Source of the DNA: Tateyamaria omphalii
GTDB taxonomy: Bacteria > Pseudomonadota > Alphaproteobacteria > Rhodobacterales > Rhodobacteraceae
Direction of reading: 5' to 3'
DNA: 52,013 bases
Assembly: GCF_001969365.1 (NCBI RefSeq)
Contig: NZ_CP019318.1
Span: 1 to 52,013, forward strand
The notes under the pieces: generated by a model
The model's database searches: none
What the model saw: only the letters and a program-made list of their open reading frames with translations
What the model was told of the DNA's origin: nothing
Program-made: the position numbers and the translations under genes
Part shown: piece by piece, positions 1 through 8,996 of the stretch
How positions within the stretch are numbered: position 1 is the stretch's first letter
Layout: every line of letters starts with the position of its first letter

Positions 1-879
1 CTCACCGCCGAGCGTTTCGTGCCGGACCCGTTCTCGGCCAAAGACGACGCCCGGATGTATGCAACCGGCGATCTGGCCCGTTGGCTGCCAAGCGGAGAAC
101 TGGACTTCCTCGGGCGCGCCGACTTCCAGGTCAAACTGCGCGGCTACAGGATCGAACTGGGCGAGATCGAGACGGCCATCGACGGGTTGGACGGTGTTCG
201 CCAGTCGGTGGCGATCGTCCGCGAGGACATCCCAGGCGTCCAGCAACTCGTGGCGTATCTGCTGGCCGATGGCAGCCCGGAAGAACCTGCCCTGAAGGTG
301 GCCCTGGCCGAGGTGCTCCCTGCCCACATGATCCCGGGTCGCTTCGTGACACTCGACAGCTTCCCGCTCACCCCCAATAAAAAGGTCGACCGCAAGGCCC
401 TGCCCGCTCCCACCGCGCCAGCGCGGCCCAAACCATTGACGCCCGCCGCCACGGACAGCGCACCAGCAACCGCCGCGAACAACGCTCCGGGCTTTGACGG
501 GAACGTCACCGCCGCGATCAGCGGCATATGGACGTCGATCCTGGGTGTTTCGGACATCTCGGCGCGCGACAGCTTCTTTGATCTGGGCGGGCACTCCCTG
601 CTTGCCGTACAGGCCCACCGCGAGATCAAGGCACAGCTGGGCGTCACCAAACTGTCGATCACGGACATCTTCCGCTTCCCCGTTCTGGGCGATCTTGCCA
701 AGGCAGTTCAAAGCAAGCTGGAGTCGCCAGCCCCCAAACCGGCGGCCACAGCCCCGCAGCCCGCAAAGGTGCCCGAAACCGTCGGCGGAGGGGCCGCCGG
801 CGCCGAACCCGCGCCATCCCGCACCGATGCCATGGCCCAACGCCGCGCGATGCGCGCTGCACGCCGCAAGGGCAGATGA
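1..879 (+). CDS. Non-ribosomal peptide synthetase, C-terminal part (adenylation tail + carrier domain)
   Basis: The reading frame is open from base 1, so the gene starts upstream of the window. The visible part is the end of an adenylation domain, which activates an amino acid as aminoacyl-AMP. Motif A7 reads YATGDLARW, A8 reads LRGYRIELGEIE, and the A10 region reads LTPNKKVDRKAL with its catalytic Lys. After a Pro/Ala-rich linker comes a carrier domain with the phosphopantetheine serine in FFDLGGHSL (around base 598). The protein ends in a Pro/Ala/Arg-rich tail without a thioesterase or reductase, so release must happen on another protein; the only TE seen is on the PKS at the right end of the window. 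The stop overlaps the next start (ATGA), which implies translational coupling to the phosphopantetheinyl transferase that would activate the carrier. Substrate specificity cannot be read because the A3-A6 region is outside the window. Confidence 0.93.
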   Translation, partial: LTAERFVPDPFSAKDDARMYATGDLARWLPSGELDFLGRADFQVKLRGYRIELGEIETAIDGLDGVRQSVAIVREDIPGVQQLVAYLLADGSPEEPALKVALAEVLPAHMIPGRFVTLDSFPLTPNKKVDRKALPAPTAPARPKPLTPAATDSAPATAANNAPGFDGNVTAAISGIWTSILGVSDISARDSFFDLGGHSLLAVQAHREIKAQLGVTKLSITDIFRFPVLGDLAKAVQSKLESPAPKPAATAPQPAKVPETVGGGAAGAEPAPSRTDAMAQRRAMRAARRKGR

Positions 880-1528
880 TAAATCTCGCGCGGCTGGCCG
901 ACATCGCCGCGCAGTATATGCCGGACGGCGCCGCTGCTGGGGTCGCGGACCCGTCCGCGCCCACAGCCGCCATACTGCCACAAGAACGTGCCGCAACGAC
1001 GGGCATGATCGGCACGCGCTTGCGCGAGTTTTCCGCCGGTCGGGCCGCCGCCCGTCAGGCGATGGCACAGCTTGGCCTGCCTGCGGCAGCATCCCCATGC
1101 AAGGCAACCGCGCACCGCGCTGGCCTGATGGCCTCGTCGGATCCATCACGCACACATCGCAAGCCGCCCTCGCCATTGTCACCCGCAGCACCGCAGCGCG
1201 TTCCATCGGCATCGACCTCGAAGACGCGACCCCCCTGCCCCACGACCTCTGGGACGTGGTGCTGACACCCGCCGAACGCGCCCGCGCCCATGACGGCGCA
1301 ACTGCAAAACGCATCTTTTCGTCCAAGGAAGCGGTCTACAAAGCGCAGTTCCCGATCACCGGGCAACGGCTGGAGTTCACCGACCTGTCCATCCAATTCG
1401 ACGGATCGCACATGCGCGTGGACAGCACGCACCCGGCGGTCAAACCCCTGCTGCCGAAGCTGCATGCACAGTCGATTGAAACCCACCTCGGGGTCTACCT
1501 GTCGCTGGTGTTCATTCCAGCCGAATAA
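876..1528 (+). CDS. 4'-phosphopantetheinyl transferase (EntD/Sfp type), frameshifted
   Basis: Transfers phosphopantetheine from CoA to the serine of carrier domains, here most likely those of the adjacent NRPS and of the PKS at the other end. The N-terminal half (876 to about 1095) has the EntD-type stretch REFSAGRAAARQAM. The C-terminal half, in another frame, has WPDGLVGSITHT, then GIDLEDA (the metal-binding GIDxE motif) and FSSKEAVYKA (the FSxKEAxYK motif). The halves join if one C is added to the CCCC run at 1093-1096, giving about 217 aa, a normal length. The ATG overlaps the NRPS stop. As written the gene would be truncated. A single missing base in a homopolymer, with all catalytic motifs kept, points to a sequence-level indel rather than old decay. 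Confidence 0.85.
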
Positions 1529-1532
1529 CGCG

Positions 1533-2751
1533 CTACAGGCAGGCCTTTATGATCTCGCTGCGGTGTTCAAAGACGCTGTCCTCGTCAAACGGCTCACCGT
1601 CCCGGGCTGCACGTTTGATCAGGTCAGCCAGCGCAACCCGGTCCTGATCCAGCGCCACCACGGCCTCCGCCAGCGCTGCCACATCATCCAGCGGCACCAA
1701 CCGACCACCCTGATGCGCTGCGATCAGATCGCTGGGATACGACCCGTCGTAGCCCACAATCGGCGTGGCCGACACAAGCGCCTCGATCAAACAGCGGGGC
1801 GATTCCGGCGTCTTGTGACAAAACAGAAAGATATGCGCGTCCCGCAGGTGCTGCATGACGACGTCACGGTCATCCACAAATCCGGCAAAGTGCACCTTCG
1901 CCTCGATCCCCGATGCGGCGACCAGCGCCTTCATCTCGGCTAGGTCAGGCCCATCGCCCAACCAGGTTGCCCGAAAATCAACGCCCTGCGCGTTCAGACG
2001 GGCCAGCACGGCAACCCAATCCTGCGGCCCTTTCATGGCGCTGGCGCGGCCCGTATAGACGATGTGGAGCGGCCCATCTGCAACCCCGGCGACTTTCGCC
2101 TGCACCTGTTCGGGCGCGATGTGATCGGATTTGCTCAGGTGGATATCATGGACAAGCTGCGGCTGCTCACAATAGGGCGCGTAGGTGTCAAAGGTTTCCT
2201 TGCCGTGAAACAGACCCAGAGTAGCGCGTCGGATGATGAATTTTTCCCACCACCACATCAGCCGATGCTCCAGCCGCGCACGCACACGGCGACGCCACAG
2301 ATCATTGCTCGACGCTGTACGACGCACAACTTCGGATTCCACCCGGTCCGTCCAGATCGCAAAGGGCAAACCCGCGCGGTGCGCCTGCCACGCGGCAACG
2401 GATCCCCAATCACCCGTCAGGCCACCAATGGCAAAACTGAGGTAGTCGGCCTTGGCAATCTCGTCCCGGATCACGTCTCGACAGGCCCGATAATGCCGCG
2501 CGAACTGGTCCGGACGGTACGCCATGGGCAGCGGCACAAGACGAATACGCGCCATGTCCAGATCGGTATCACTGATCGGGATCCACCCATCCGGCAACGC
2601 ACCGGACGTCACCGGGTTCATACAGACAACCTCGTCGAAATGCTCCGCCCACAACCGCAACCCGTTGCAGGCCTGGCTTTCCAGATGCAGCCCCGTATCC
2701 GTCTTCACCAGCGGCACAGGCGCATAGATCAACAATTTCCCAGATTTCGTC
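1533..2751 (-). CDS. Glycosyltransferase, GT4 family
   Basis: GT-B fold sugar transferase, probably adding a sugar to the lipid-linked EPS repeat unit on the cytoplasmic side. The C-terminal half has the GT4 nucleotide-sugar region: VYTGRASAMKGPQDW, then ATWLGDGPDLAEMKAL and a late PESPRCLIEALVSATPIVG segment that fits the E-x7-E motif region. I chose the ATG at 2751 (MTKSGKLLIY) because it begins at the first beta strand; the frame stays open to 2783 with an MFYDDGPYYF extension that is less convincing. It converges tail to tail with the phosphopantetheinyl transferase, 4 bp apart, and diverges from the SGNH lipoprotein across about 120 bp that should hold both promoters. Donor and acceptor are unknown. 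Confidence 0.83.
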
Positions 2752-2872
2752 ATAAAATAATACGGTCCGTCGTCGTAAAACAAAACGCAGCCCGTTCACC
2801 GGACTTGCAATAACCCATTGATCAATCACATATCTAAAGCAGCGATTATTGTCACCAAAGCACATTGTTTCC

Positions 2873-3817
2873 ATGATCTTCCACCGCCTGAAACGCAAAT
2901 CCGCCACACTGCTTTTTCTCTTTTTGTCGGCCTGCGGCCTGACAAGCAGGTGCGGCGTGCCCGACCCGCTGGCCGAGGCCGAGTTCAATGCGCTTTACGA
3001 AACCCCGCTTGCGCCAGCGACGTCCGGCCTGAGCGTCTACCACCTGGGCCACAGCCTTGTCGGACGCGACATGCCGGTCATGCTCGAACAGCTTGGCGGC
3101 GCCGATCACAGCTTCAACAGCCAACTGGGCTGGGGGTCGATGCTGCGCGAACACTGGGAACCGGACATGCCGGTCAAAGGGTTCGAACAGGAAAACCAGC
3201 ACGTACAATACCGCGACCCGCACGCCGCACTGGCCGAAGGATCCTATGACGCGCTCGTGCTGACGGAATCGGTCGAGATCCGGGACAGCATCAAGTATCA
3301 CAACCCCCAGGATTACCTGCACAAATGGGCCACAGCCGCGTGGGACGGCAATCCGCAAACTAGGATCTACCTGTACGAAACGTGGCACAACCTGGATGAC
3401 CCCGAAGGATGGCTGACCCGCCTGGACCTGGACCTCGACCGGTACTGGGAAACCGAAATCCTGCGCCGCGCGCTCGCCCATGACGATGTGACCCAACCGA
3501 TTTACGTCATCCCCGGCGGGCAGGTCATGGCCGCTTTTGCGCGCCGACTGCAGGACGCGGGGGGCATCGGACCGGTCAAAACGCACGAGGATCTGTTTTT
3601 CGACACGATCCACTTCAACGATTACGGCGCCTATCTGATGGCCCTGACCCACTACGCAGTGCTCTACGGTCGCAGCCCGGTGGGCCTTCCCCATGCCCTG
3701 CTGAAATCCGATGGCACGCCCGCCGACGATCCGGGACCGGAGCTTGCCGCGGCCATGCAGGAGACGGTGTGGCAAGTCGTGACCGGCTACGCCCCAAGCG
3801 GGGTGCGCGGCGACTGA
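2873..3817 (+). CDS. SGNH-hydrolase-like lipoprotein
   Basis: Predicted lipoprotein of about 314 aa. The start at 2873 (MIFHRLKRKS) gives a charged n-region, a hydrophobic stretch and the lipobox LSAC at residues 16-20; an upstream in-frame TTG at 2849 would only add a poor extension. The mature part looks like an SGNH hydrolase: YHLGHSL carries a candidate nucleophile Ser61 (block I is GHS rather than GDS), and DTIHFNDYG carries D244 and H247, matching the family's DxxH. Such enzymes act on ester bonds, often O-acetyl groups of polysaccharides. Its place inside the EPS cluster suggests a role in EPS O-acylation or deacylation; this is inference. Its TGA is directly followed by the stop of the flippase on the other strand. 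Confidence 0.7.
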   Translation: MIFHRLKRKSATLLFLFLSACGLTSRCGVPDPLAEAEFNALYETPLAPATSGLSVYHLGHSLVGRDMPVMLEQLGGADHSFNSQLGWGSMLREHWEPDMPVKGFEQENQHVQYRDPHAALAEGSYDALVLTESVEIRDSIKYHNPQDYLHKWATAAWDGNPQTRIYLYETWHNLDDPEGWLTRLDLDLDRYWETEILRRALAHDDVTQPIYVIPGGQVMAAFARRLQDAGGIGPVKTHEDLFFDTIHFNDYGAYLMALTHYAVLYGRSPVGLPHALLKSDGTPADDPGPELAAAMQETVWQVVTGYAPSGVRGD

Positions 3818-5182
3818 TCACTGGATCGCCAGCACCCGCAGCAACGCCTCTTGATTGATCCAAAACACGAAGGCGCCGCAAAGGACCGTCAGCGCCATAA
3901 AGAACCCGTCATGCAGCGGATCCTCGGCACGATAAGGCCGGATCATGCGATAAAGCACCGGGTAACTCAGGATAGCCGCGATGGGTTGCGCCGCCAATGC
4001 GCCAATCAAGCCGAAATGTATGACACCCAGCGCCAGAAGCCCGGTCTGCAGCACCGCGCGCAACGCCTGATAGGCCGTGAAAAGGCCGGACCGACCAGCC
4101 GACAGGAGCACAAAGGCATGGCCGCGAATGATCAGGCTGGGCATGAGCGACACACTCATCACCACCAGAATAGGCCCCGCTGCCCAATACTCGGTTGTGT
4201 ACAACAACTCGATCAGCCACACGCCCAAAAGCGCCAGCCCGAACTGGATCGCGAACAGAAAGCCGGTCAGCCCGAACCGCGCCTTGGACAAGGCCCTGCG
4301 GTTGGCCTCGGACTCTGCGGGCGGACGCGCCGAATAGAGCGGATAGACCACCCGCACCGCGAGGTTGCCCATCAGGATCACAGGCACTGAACCAAAAAAA
4401 TACGCGATGTTGTAAAAACCCAGATTGGCCAACGTAAAAAACTTCGACAGCAACATGCGGTCGCCGTTTTCGATGATGAAAGTCAGCCCTGAACTGACAA
4501 ACAGGTACTTGCCGAAGTTAAACAGCTCAACGAAAGCCGCTTTTTCCAATTGCAGGCGGTTCGGATGACCCGGCAGCACCAGATGCGACAGAACGGCATG
4601 CAGCGCCTGTTGCACCATCATCCCTACCACAAGGGCCCAGACCGTTTCCCAGATCCACGCCACGACCACCATCACCACAATCGCCACGATCTGGCACCCC
4701 AGATCCAGGAACGTCACCCGCCCCAGATGGATGTTGCGCGACGCGGTGCCGATCTTGGTGGACCGCATCTCCATGATGAAAACGGTAAAGGCGAGGCCGA
4801 ACATCAATTCGTACAGGATCGGCTCTTGGTAGAACTGCGCCACCGGGCCTGCAATCACGCAGCAGATCAGGCCCAGCAGCACGCCGCGCATCACCTGCAA
4901 TGTCCAGGCCGTGTTCAGAAACACCGGGTCATTCCCGCGCTTTGACTGGACGATGCTGGCACTCAGGCCAATGTCTGAAAACATCTGCATCCCGGCCAGA
5001 AAAAGGGACAGGATGGCCATCAGGCCAAAGGCTTCGGGGAACAAAAGCCGGGTCAGGATCAGGTTTGACAGAAGACGCAGAAACTGTCCGCCCCCAAAGC
5101 CCAGAAAGGTCAGGAAGGACCCGCGCATGACCCGCGCGCCCATTCCGTCGCCAGACAACTGCCGCCGGATGACACCGATCAT
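3818..5182 (-). CDS. Wzx-like polysaccharide flippase (MOP superfamily)
   Basis: Multi-spanning inner-membrane protein with about 12 hydrophobic segments. It begins with a typical flippase N-terminus, GSFLTFLGFGGGQFLRLLSN followed by LILTRLLFPEAFGLMA, as in Wzx/RfbX/AmsL-type transporters. It would flip the lipid-linked repeat unit to the periplasm. The start is uncertain. ATG 5182 (MIGVIRRQL) and ATG 5140 (MGARVMRGSF) are both possible. The upstream ATG at 5220, which follows the CpsD stop closely, would join this frame only if one C were missing in the run near 5199. It is last in the minus-strand block ATPase-Wzz-CpsD-flippase. Confidence 0.85.
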   Translation of the reverse strand: MIGVIRRQLSGDGMGARVMRGSFLTFLGFGGGQFLRLLSNLILTRLLFPEAFGLMAILSLFLAGMQMFSDIGLSASIVQSKRGNDPVFLNTAWTLQVMRGVLLGLICCVIAGPVAQFYQEPILYELMFGLAFTVFIMEMRSTKIGTASRNIHLGRVTFLDLGCQIVAIVVMVVVAWIWETVWALVVGMMVQQALHAVLSHLVLPGHPNRLQLEKAAFVELFNFGKYLFVSSGLTFIIENGDRMLLSKFFTLANLGFYNIAYFFGSVPVILMGNLAVRVVYPLYSARPPAESEANRRALSKARFGLTGFLFAIQFGLALLGVWLIELLYTTEYWAAGPILVVMSVSLMPSLIIRGHAFVLLSAGRSGLFTAYQALRAVLQTGLLALGVIHFGLIGALAAQPIAAILSYPVLYRMIRPYRAEDPLHDGFFMALTVLCGAFVFWINQEALLRVLAIQ

Positions 5183-5226
5183 GCCAAACGGGCTCTCATC
5201 GGGTCGCGGCCCACGGTCATCACGCC

Positions 5227-6013
5227 TTATTCCGCCTTCACTGCACTGGGATGGCAGCCGTTCACGACGACGCCCAGGACGTTCGTGCTTTCCGCGACTT
5301 CCCGTTCGCATACGTCCAGCTGGCTGAACCGTGTCTTCTCGGCCAACGCGACGATCAACGCGCAATCGGTGTTTTTCAGAAACGCACGCGCGTGATCCCC
5401 ACTCAAGATGGCAGGCAGGTCGAAAATCATCACATCGGGCTTGTACATGTCTTGAACACCGTCAAGAAATTCACCGATTTCATCCGAAAGGATCAGCTTG
5501 TTCGGGTCGGGTTCCGGTTGCGGCGAGATGACGACACCCACATTCTCCCTGATCCGCTTCGCATGTTCCGCAAGGGGCACCCGCCCGGTCAGAACGGACT
5601 TCAGACTGTGGCGACTTTCCAGGCCCAAAAACGTATGGATCGAAGGATCGCCAAGATCGAAATCAAAAAGCATTGTGCGCAGGTTGTTTGCGCGCCCGAG
5701 GCCCAGGGCCAGGTTGCACGCAATCGTCGTCTTGCCGCTCGCCGGTTCGGGGACGTGATCGCCAACCGGCTCCACCCGTTTTGCTGCATCTGCAACAGTG
5801 TTTTCGTGCGCAAAACGTCAAATGATGCCGCACTCGTGTCCGGCGCTTGCGACACGACGCGGTGCTTGCGCAAGGTCGCATCGGACAGGTGCACTGTCTC
5901 CAGATCGTCCCATGCCGCCGAAGACGCAGGCTGTGTGCCGGAGCGTGGTCTGACCGGTACGCTGTCCGACCGTTGGGACCGCGCCCGTGCCAAAGCGGCC
6001 TGAAGTTTTCCAT
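5227..6013 (-). CDS. CpsD/CapB-like tyrosine-kinase-family ATPase (two frameshifts)
   Basis: Cytoplasmic P-loop ATPase that normally works with the Wzz-type protein encoded just upstream to control polysaccharide chain length, cycling through tyrosine phosphorylation. Three frames make up one gene. ATG 6013 begins MEN; adding one A to the A4 run at 6006-6009 gives MEKLQAALARAR, a typical CpsD start, and joins the frame with SFDVLRTKTLLQM and AITSP. Adding one base at the C4 run (5749-5752) then leads into ASGKTTIACNLALGLGR, the Walker A motif. Walker A' is MLFDFDLGDPS and Walker B is DVMIFDLPAI. Repaired length is about 262 aa. I see no tyrosine cluster at the C-terminus (it ends NGCHPSAVKAE), so autophosphorylation may differ from classical BY-kinases; compare the exosortase-associated tyrosine kinases. 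Confidence 0.8.
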
Positions 6014-6052
6014 ACTATGTCCGCTCCATTGCAGCCGTCCCGCTGCGACGTC

Positions 6053-7590
6053 CTAAATCAATCCCAACCGGGCCAAAATCTTGTTTGCAATTATCTCAAG
6101 CGGCATGACCTCTGTGTGAACGTAATACAATCCGGCTGGCACCAGCGCGACAACCGCCAACATCGCCACCACTTTGAGGATCCGGCGCCGAATCCGCTCC
6201 GCCCGCGTGTCCAAATGTGGGACGACACCGATCGGGACGATGTTGAAGCGCGATTGCAGTTCGTTTGGGTGCCGGATTTTCTGGTTCAGAAGCTCGAACA
6301 GAACAAAGAGGCCAATGGCAAGCATCATACCGCCCCTACACCGGCGACCGCGATTTTCATGCGCGGCGGACCGGATGGCACTTGCGGCACGACAGCGCCC
6401 TCAATCAAACTGATGCGCTGGCCCTGGGCGTTGACCTCCACCCGTTCGGCCATGCGCGCCTGGTTCAGGTTGTTCACCGACGTGTTGTAACGCGTGCGAA
6501 TGCTCTCCAGATCGCGCTCCAAACGCTCCAGCGTGATCGAGTTGGTCGCAGTTGCCGCCAAGGCGCGCGCCAGCTTCTCCAGCTCGGCATTGATGCGGAC
6601 GATCTCAAGGTCGATTTCCTGAATGCGCTGGTCCATCTCGGTCAGTTGCAGGTCCAGGAACGACGGCTCGGAACTTTCGGCATCCGTTTCGTCCCTGGGC
6701 CCTGCCCCTGCAATGCTGCGTTCCAGCTGTTCGATCTGACCGACGATCTGGACCAAACGGGGATTTGTTTCAGAATAGATCGTGCGCGCCTCGGCCAGTT
6801 CCAGTTCCAGGTCTTGCAGGCGCCGTTCTTCGGGTGACAGTTCCCGACGCACGGTTGATCCAAGCCGCCCTGTCGCTTCAAACACCGCAATCATCTCGCT
6901 GCGATTGCTCACTATCGACGCGCGGTCTTGCTCAAGCCGACTTAGCCGCTCCTGCAAGGTGGATTGGCGGTCTTGCCGATACAGAAGGTCTTCGGGCAGG
7001 GCGTCCACATTTGCATTCTTGAACGCGATGATCCGATTGGATTGCGCATCAATTTCATCCGCCAGCCGGTCAGTTTCCTGCGCAAAAAAGGATACGGTGT
7101 TTTCAACCCGTTCCCGGCGGAAGAAGCTGTTGGCCTCCAGCACCAGCGTCACGTAATCGTTGACAACCTCGGCCGCGACCGACCCGCGCGAGGCGCTGAA
7201 CGAAATCGACATCAGCGTCGCCTGGTTGTTCCCGCTGGACCGGCGGATGCTGGTGCTTTCACGCATGGCCTCGACAATTCTGTCCGGCGTCATCGCGTCG
7301 ATATCTTCGAAAACCTCGTATTTCTGCGCAATATCAAGCAGGTTGGCCCGCGTCAGCAATTGCTCTTCAATCACCTGCAACTGTTCGCCGGCTTCCGTCT
7401 CCACAACATTACGGCCCAGTTCGATCGTGATCTTGGGCGCTTCGACCTGAAGGCGCGCCATGGACGAATAGACCGGCGGCAATTTGAACGCGGCAAAAAC
7501 CGCCAACCCCGAACATACCAGAACGATCAGCATCATCAGCGGCATTCGGCGCAACAGCAGCATCCAGTAAAAACGCAGCGGCAGGGTCAT
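6053..7590 (-). CDS. Wzz/GumC-like polysaccharide chain-length determinant (frameshifted)
   Basis: Inner-membrane polysaccharide co-polymerase. An N-terminal membrane segment (MLLLRRMPLMMLIVLVCSG) is followed by the Wzz-type start of the periplasmic region (VYSSMARLQVEAPKI) and a long predicted coiled coil rich in Glu, Arg and Leu. The second membrane segment begins MKIAVAGVGA and continues in another frame as MMLAIGLFVLFELLNQK. One extra G near 6330 joins the two frames and gives about 512 aa. A third hydrophobic stretch near the C-terminus (VVAMLAVVALVPAGLYY) follows. The start overlaps the stop of the ATPase gene (ATGA at 7587-7590), so the two are translationally coupled. It resembles the chain-length proteins of exosortase/EPS loci. 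Confidence 0.85.
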
Positions 7591-8567
7591 TCGGCCGCCT
7601 CCCCGGTGCGCGGCCCAGGCATCGGAACCGCATATCGGTTGGACAGAAACAAGGGCCGGATCGGTGCGGTCAGGATCACGCCGTCCGCCAGCAATTCTTC
7701 GATCAACGTTGCATCAACCACGGTCTTGTCGGCACTCACGGCGTAGACAAGCGCAAGGTCGCAGATCTTGTTGATCTCGCGGGGGATACCGCCACTGATC
7801 TGATGGATCAGCGTCATGGCGTCTTCGGTGAACTCTTCGCCGCTGCCCCCGACATGCTGCAAGCGCGACGCAATGTAGGCGCGGCTTGTGCACCGGTCCA
7901 TCGGGTCAAGGTGATAACTGACGGACACCCGTTGCGCGAACTGGCGCAATTCGGGCTGCGAAATCATCTCGCGCAGCTCCGGTTGGCCGAGCAGAACAAG
8001 CTGCAACAGCTCATCCTTGCCTGAATTGACATTGGTGAGCATCCGCAGCTCTTCCAGCGTTTCCGATGACAGGTTCTGTGCCTCGTCAATGATCAGCAAC
8101 ACCGAATGGCCCGCCGCATATTGCCCGATGACGAAATCCACGAATTGCTGGTGCAGGGCCACATAGTCAGCCGTCGGGTCGGCCTGCTGGTCAAAGGCAT
8201 TCAGCACCCACCGCAACAGCTCGCCCCGTCCCCCCTGCGCATTCGAAATCAGCCCGACAACGACCTCACCATTGATCTGCGCAATCAGCGCCTGCAGCAG
8301 CGTGGTTTTACCCGCGCCCACTTCGCCGGTCAGCACGGTGATGGGCGCCTGCGTGATCAACCCGTATTCCAGAACGGAAAAGGCGCGCGTATGCCCTTTG
8401 GACCAGTAAATAAAATCCGGATCCGGCAGAAGCGCGAAGGGGCGTTCCCGGAACTGGAAATGCTGTAGATAAAGGTCCGTTTTCAAGGAACTATCCGAAT
8501 GCTCTGAACTAAACTGTCTTTTGTATTCTGCTCTTACAGGCTTGGCGACTGTATCACCTAACATCAT
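7587..8567 (-). CDS. ExeA-like AAA ATPase of exosortase/EPS loci
   Basis: P-loop ATPase of the general secretion ExeA/GspA type, the kind regularly found in exosortase-associated EPS loci. It contains FRERPFALLPDPDFIYWSKG (the diagnostic N-terminal block), Walker A GEVGAGKTTL, Walker B SVLLIIDEAQNLS, sensor-1-like LVLLGQPELREM and GGIPREINKICDLAL near the end. Two adjacent ATGs at 8567 and 8564 are the likeliest starts; the frame stays open to 8735, but that extension is Cys/Arg-rich and unlike the family. It is first in a minus-strand block with Wzz, CpsD and the flippase. It probably supplies energy or regulation for EPS assembly; the exact role in this family is not settled. Confidence 0.87.
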   Translation of the reverse strand: MMLGDTVAKPVRAEYKRQFSSEHSDSSLKTDLYLQHFQFRERPFALLPDPDFIYWSKGHTRAFSVLEYGLITQAPITVLTGEVGAGKTTLLQALIAQINGEVVVGLISNAQGGRGELLRWVLNAFDQQADPTADYVALHQQFVDFVIGQYAAGHSVLLIIDEAQNLSSETLEELRMLTNVNSGKDELLQLVLLGQPELREMISQPELRQFAQRVSVSYHLDPMDRCTSRAYIASRLQHVGGSGEEFTEDAMTLIHQISGGIPREINKICDLALVYAVSADKTVVDATLIEELLADGVILTAPIRPLFLSNRYAVPMPGPRTGEAAE

Positions 8568-8996
8568 TTTGCGACAAGGTTTATCGCAGCCACAAAACCG
8601 TGCGCAGCACCCGGATTGTTGCCCGAATTGCACCGCTGACCGCCCCATTTCAATCTGGCGTGGCATTCCCGCGCGCCGCAGATTTGATCCCGCATCGAAA
8701 CCGACCTGAATCACGGCACCTCGGCACCGCACCAAATCGCGCGATCAGATCAGATCCCAAGAGCCACAGGCAAGCGCATATCGCATCCCGCGCCCCGTCC
8801 ACGATGGTCGCACGCCGCCCTGCCCTTGGCAGACCGACCATAATCGCCCTAAACTGTCTGCGTGCGGAAATGGAACACCCGCATATTGCAAAAATTGTGC
8901 AATAAGCCCTTTTGAAAACCGTTTGAACCACACAAAAAACAGAATTTTGAATACGATGGTCTCGATGCAGCATGACGTAAACCGCGGACGCCAGAA
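8568..8996. promoter_or_regulatory. Divergent intergenic region between the two EPS gene blocks
   Basis: About 430 bp lie between the minus-strand ATPase block and the plus-strand O-antigen-ligase gene, so promoters for both should be here. The half near the ligase is AT-richer (8880-8990). No convincing gene is visible; the open frames here lack start signals and family resemblance. It contains the perfect inverted repeat listed at 8884-8904. Confidence 0.6.
8884..8904. promoter_or_regulatory. Perfect inverted repeat, candidate operator
   Basis: TATTGCA and TGCAATA form perfect 7-bp arms around the 7-bp spacer AAAATTG. The centre lies about 100 bp before the ligase start. The symmetry and position suit a dimeric regulator controlling one or both EPS blocks. 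No regulator gene is recognised in the window, so the binding protein is unknown. Confidence 0.45.

Noticed and set aside
876..1265. A separate 129-aa protein at the start of the PPTase region
   Set aside because: Only its first part resembles EntD; after about 1095 it becomes Pro/Ser/Thr-rich while the adjacent frame carries all catalytic motifs.
6964..7746. A 260-codon plus-strand open frame
   Set aside because: It is antisense to the Wzz-like and ATPase genes, and its Arg/Gln/His-rich translation has no family features.
8650..8973. A 107-codon minus-strand open frame in the divergent EPS promoter region
   Set aside because: It overlaps the AT-rich regulatory DNA and the inverted repeat, has no ribosome binding site and no recognisable domain.
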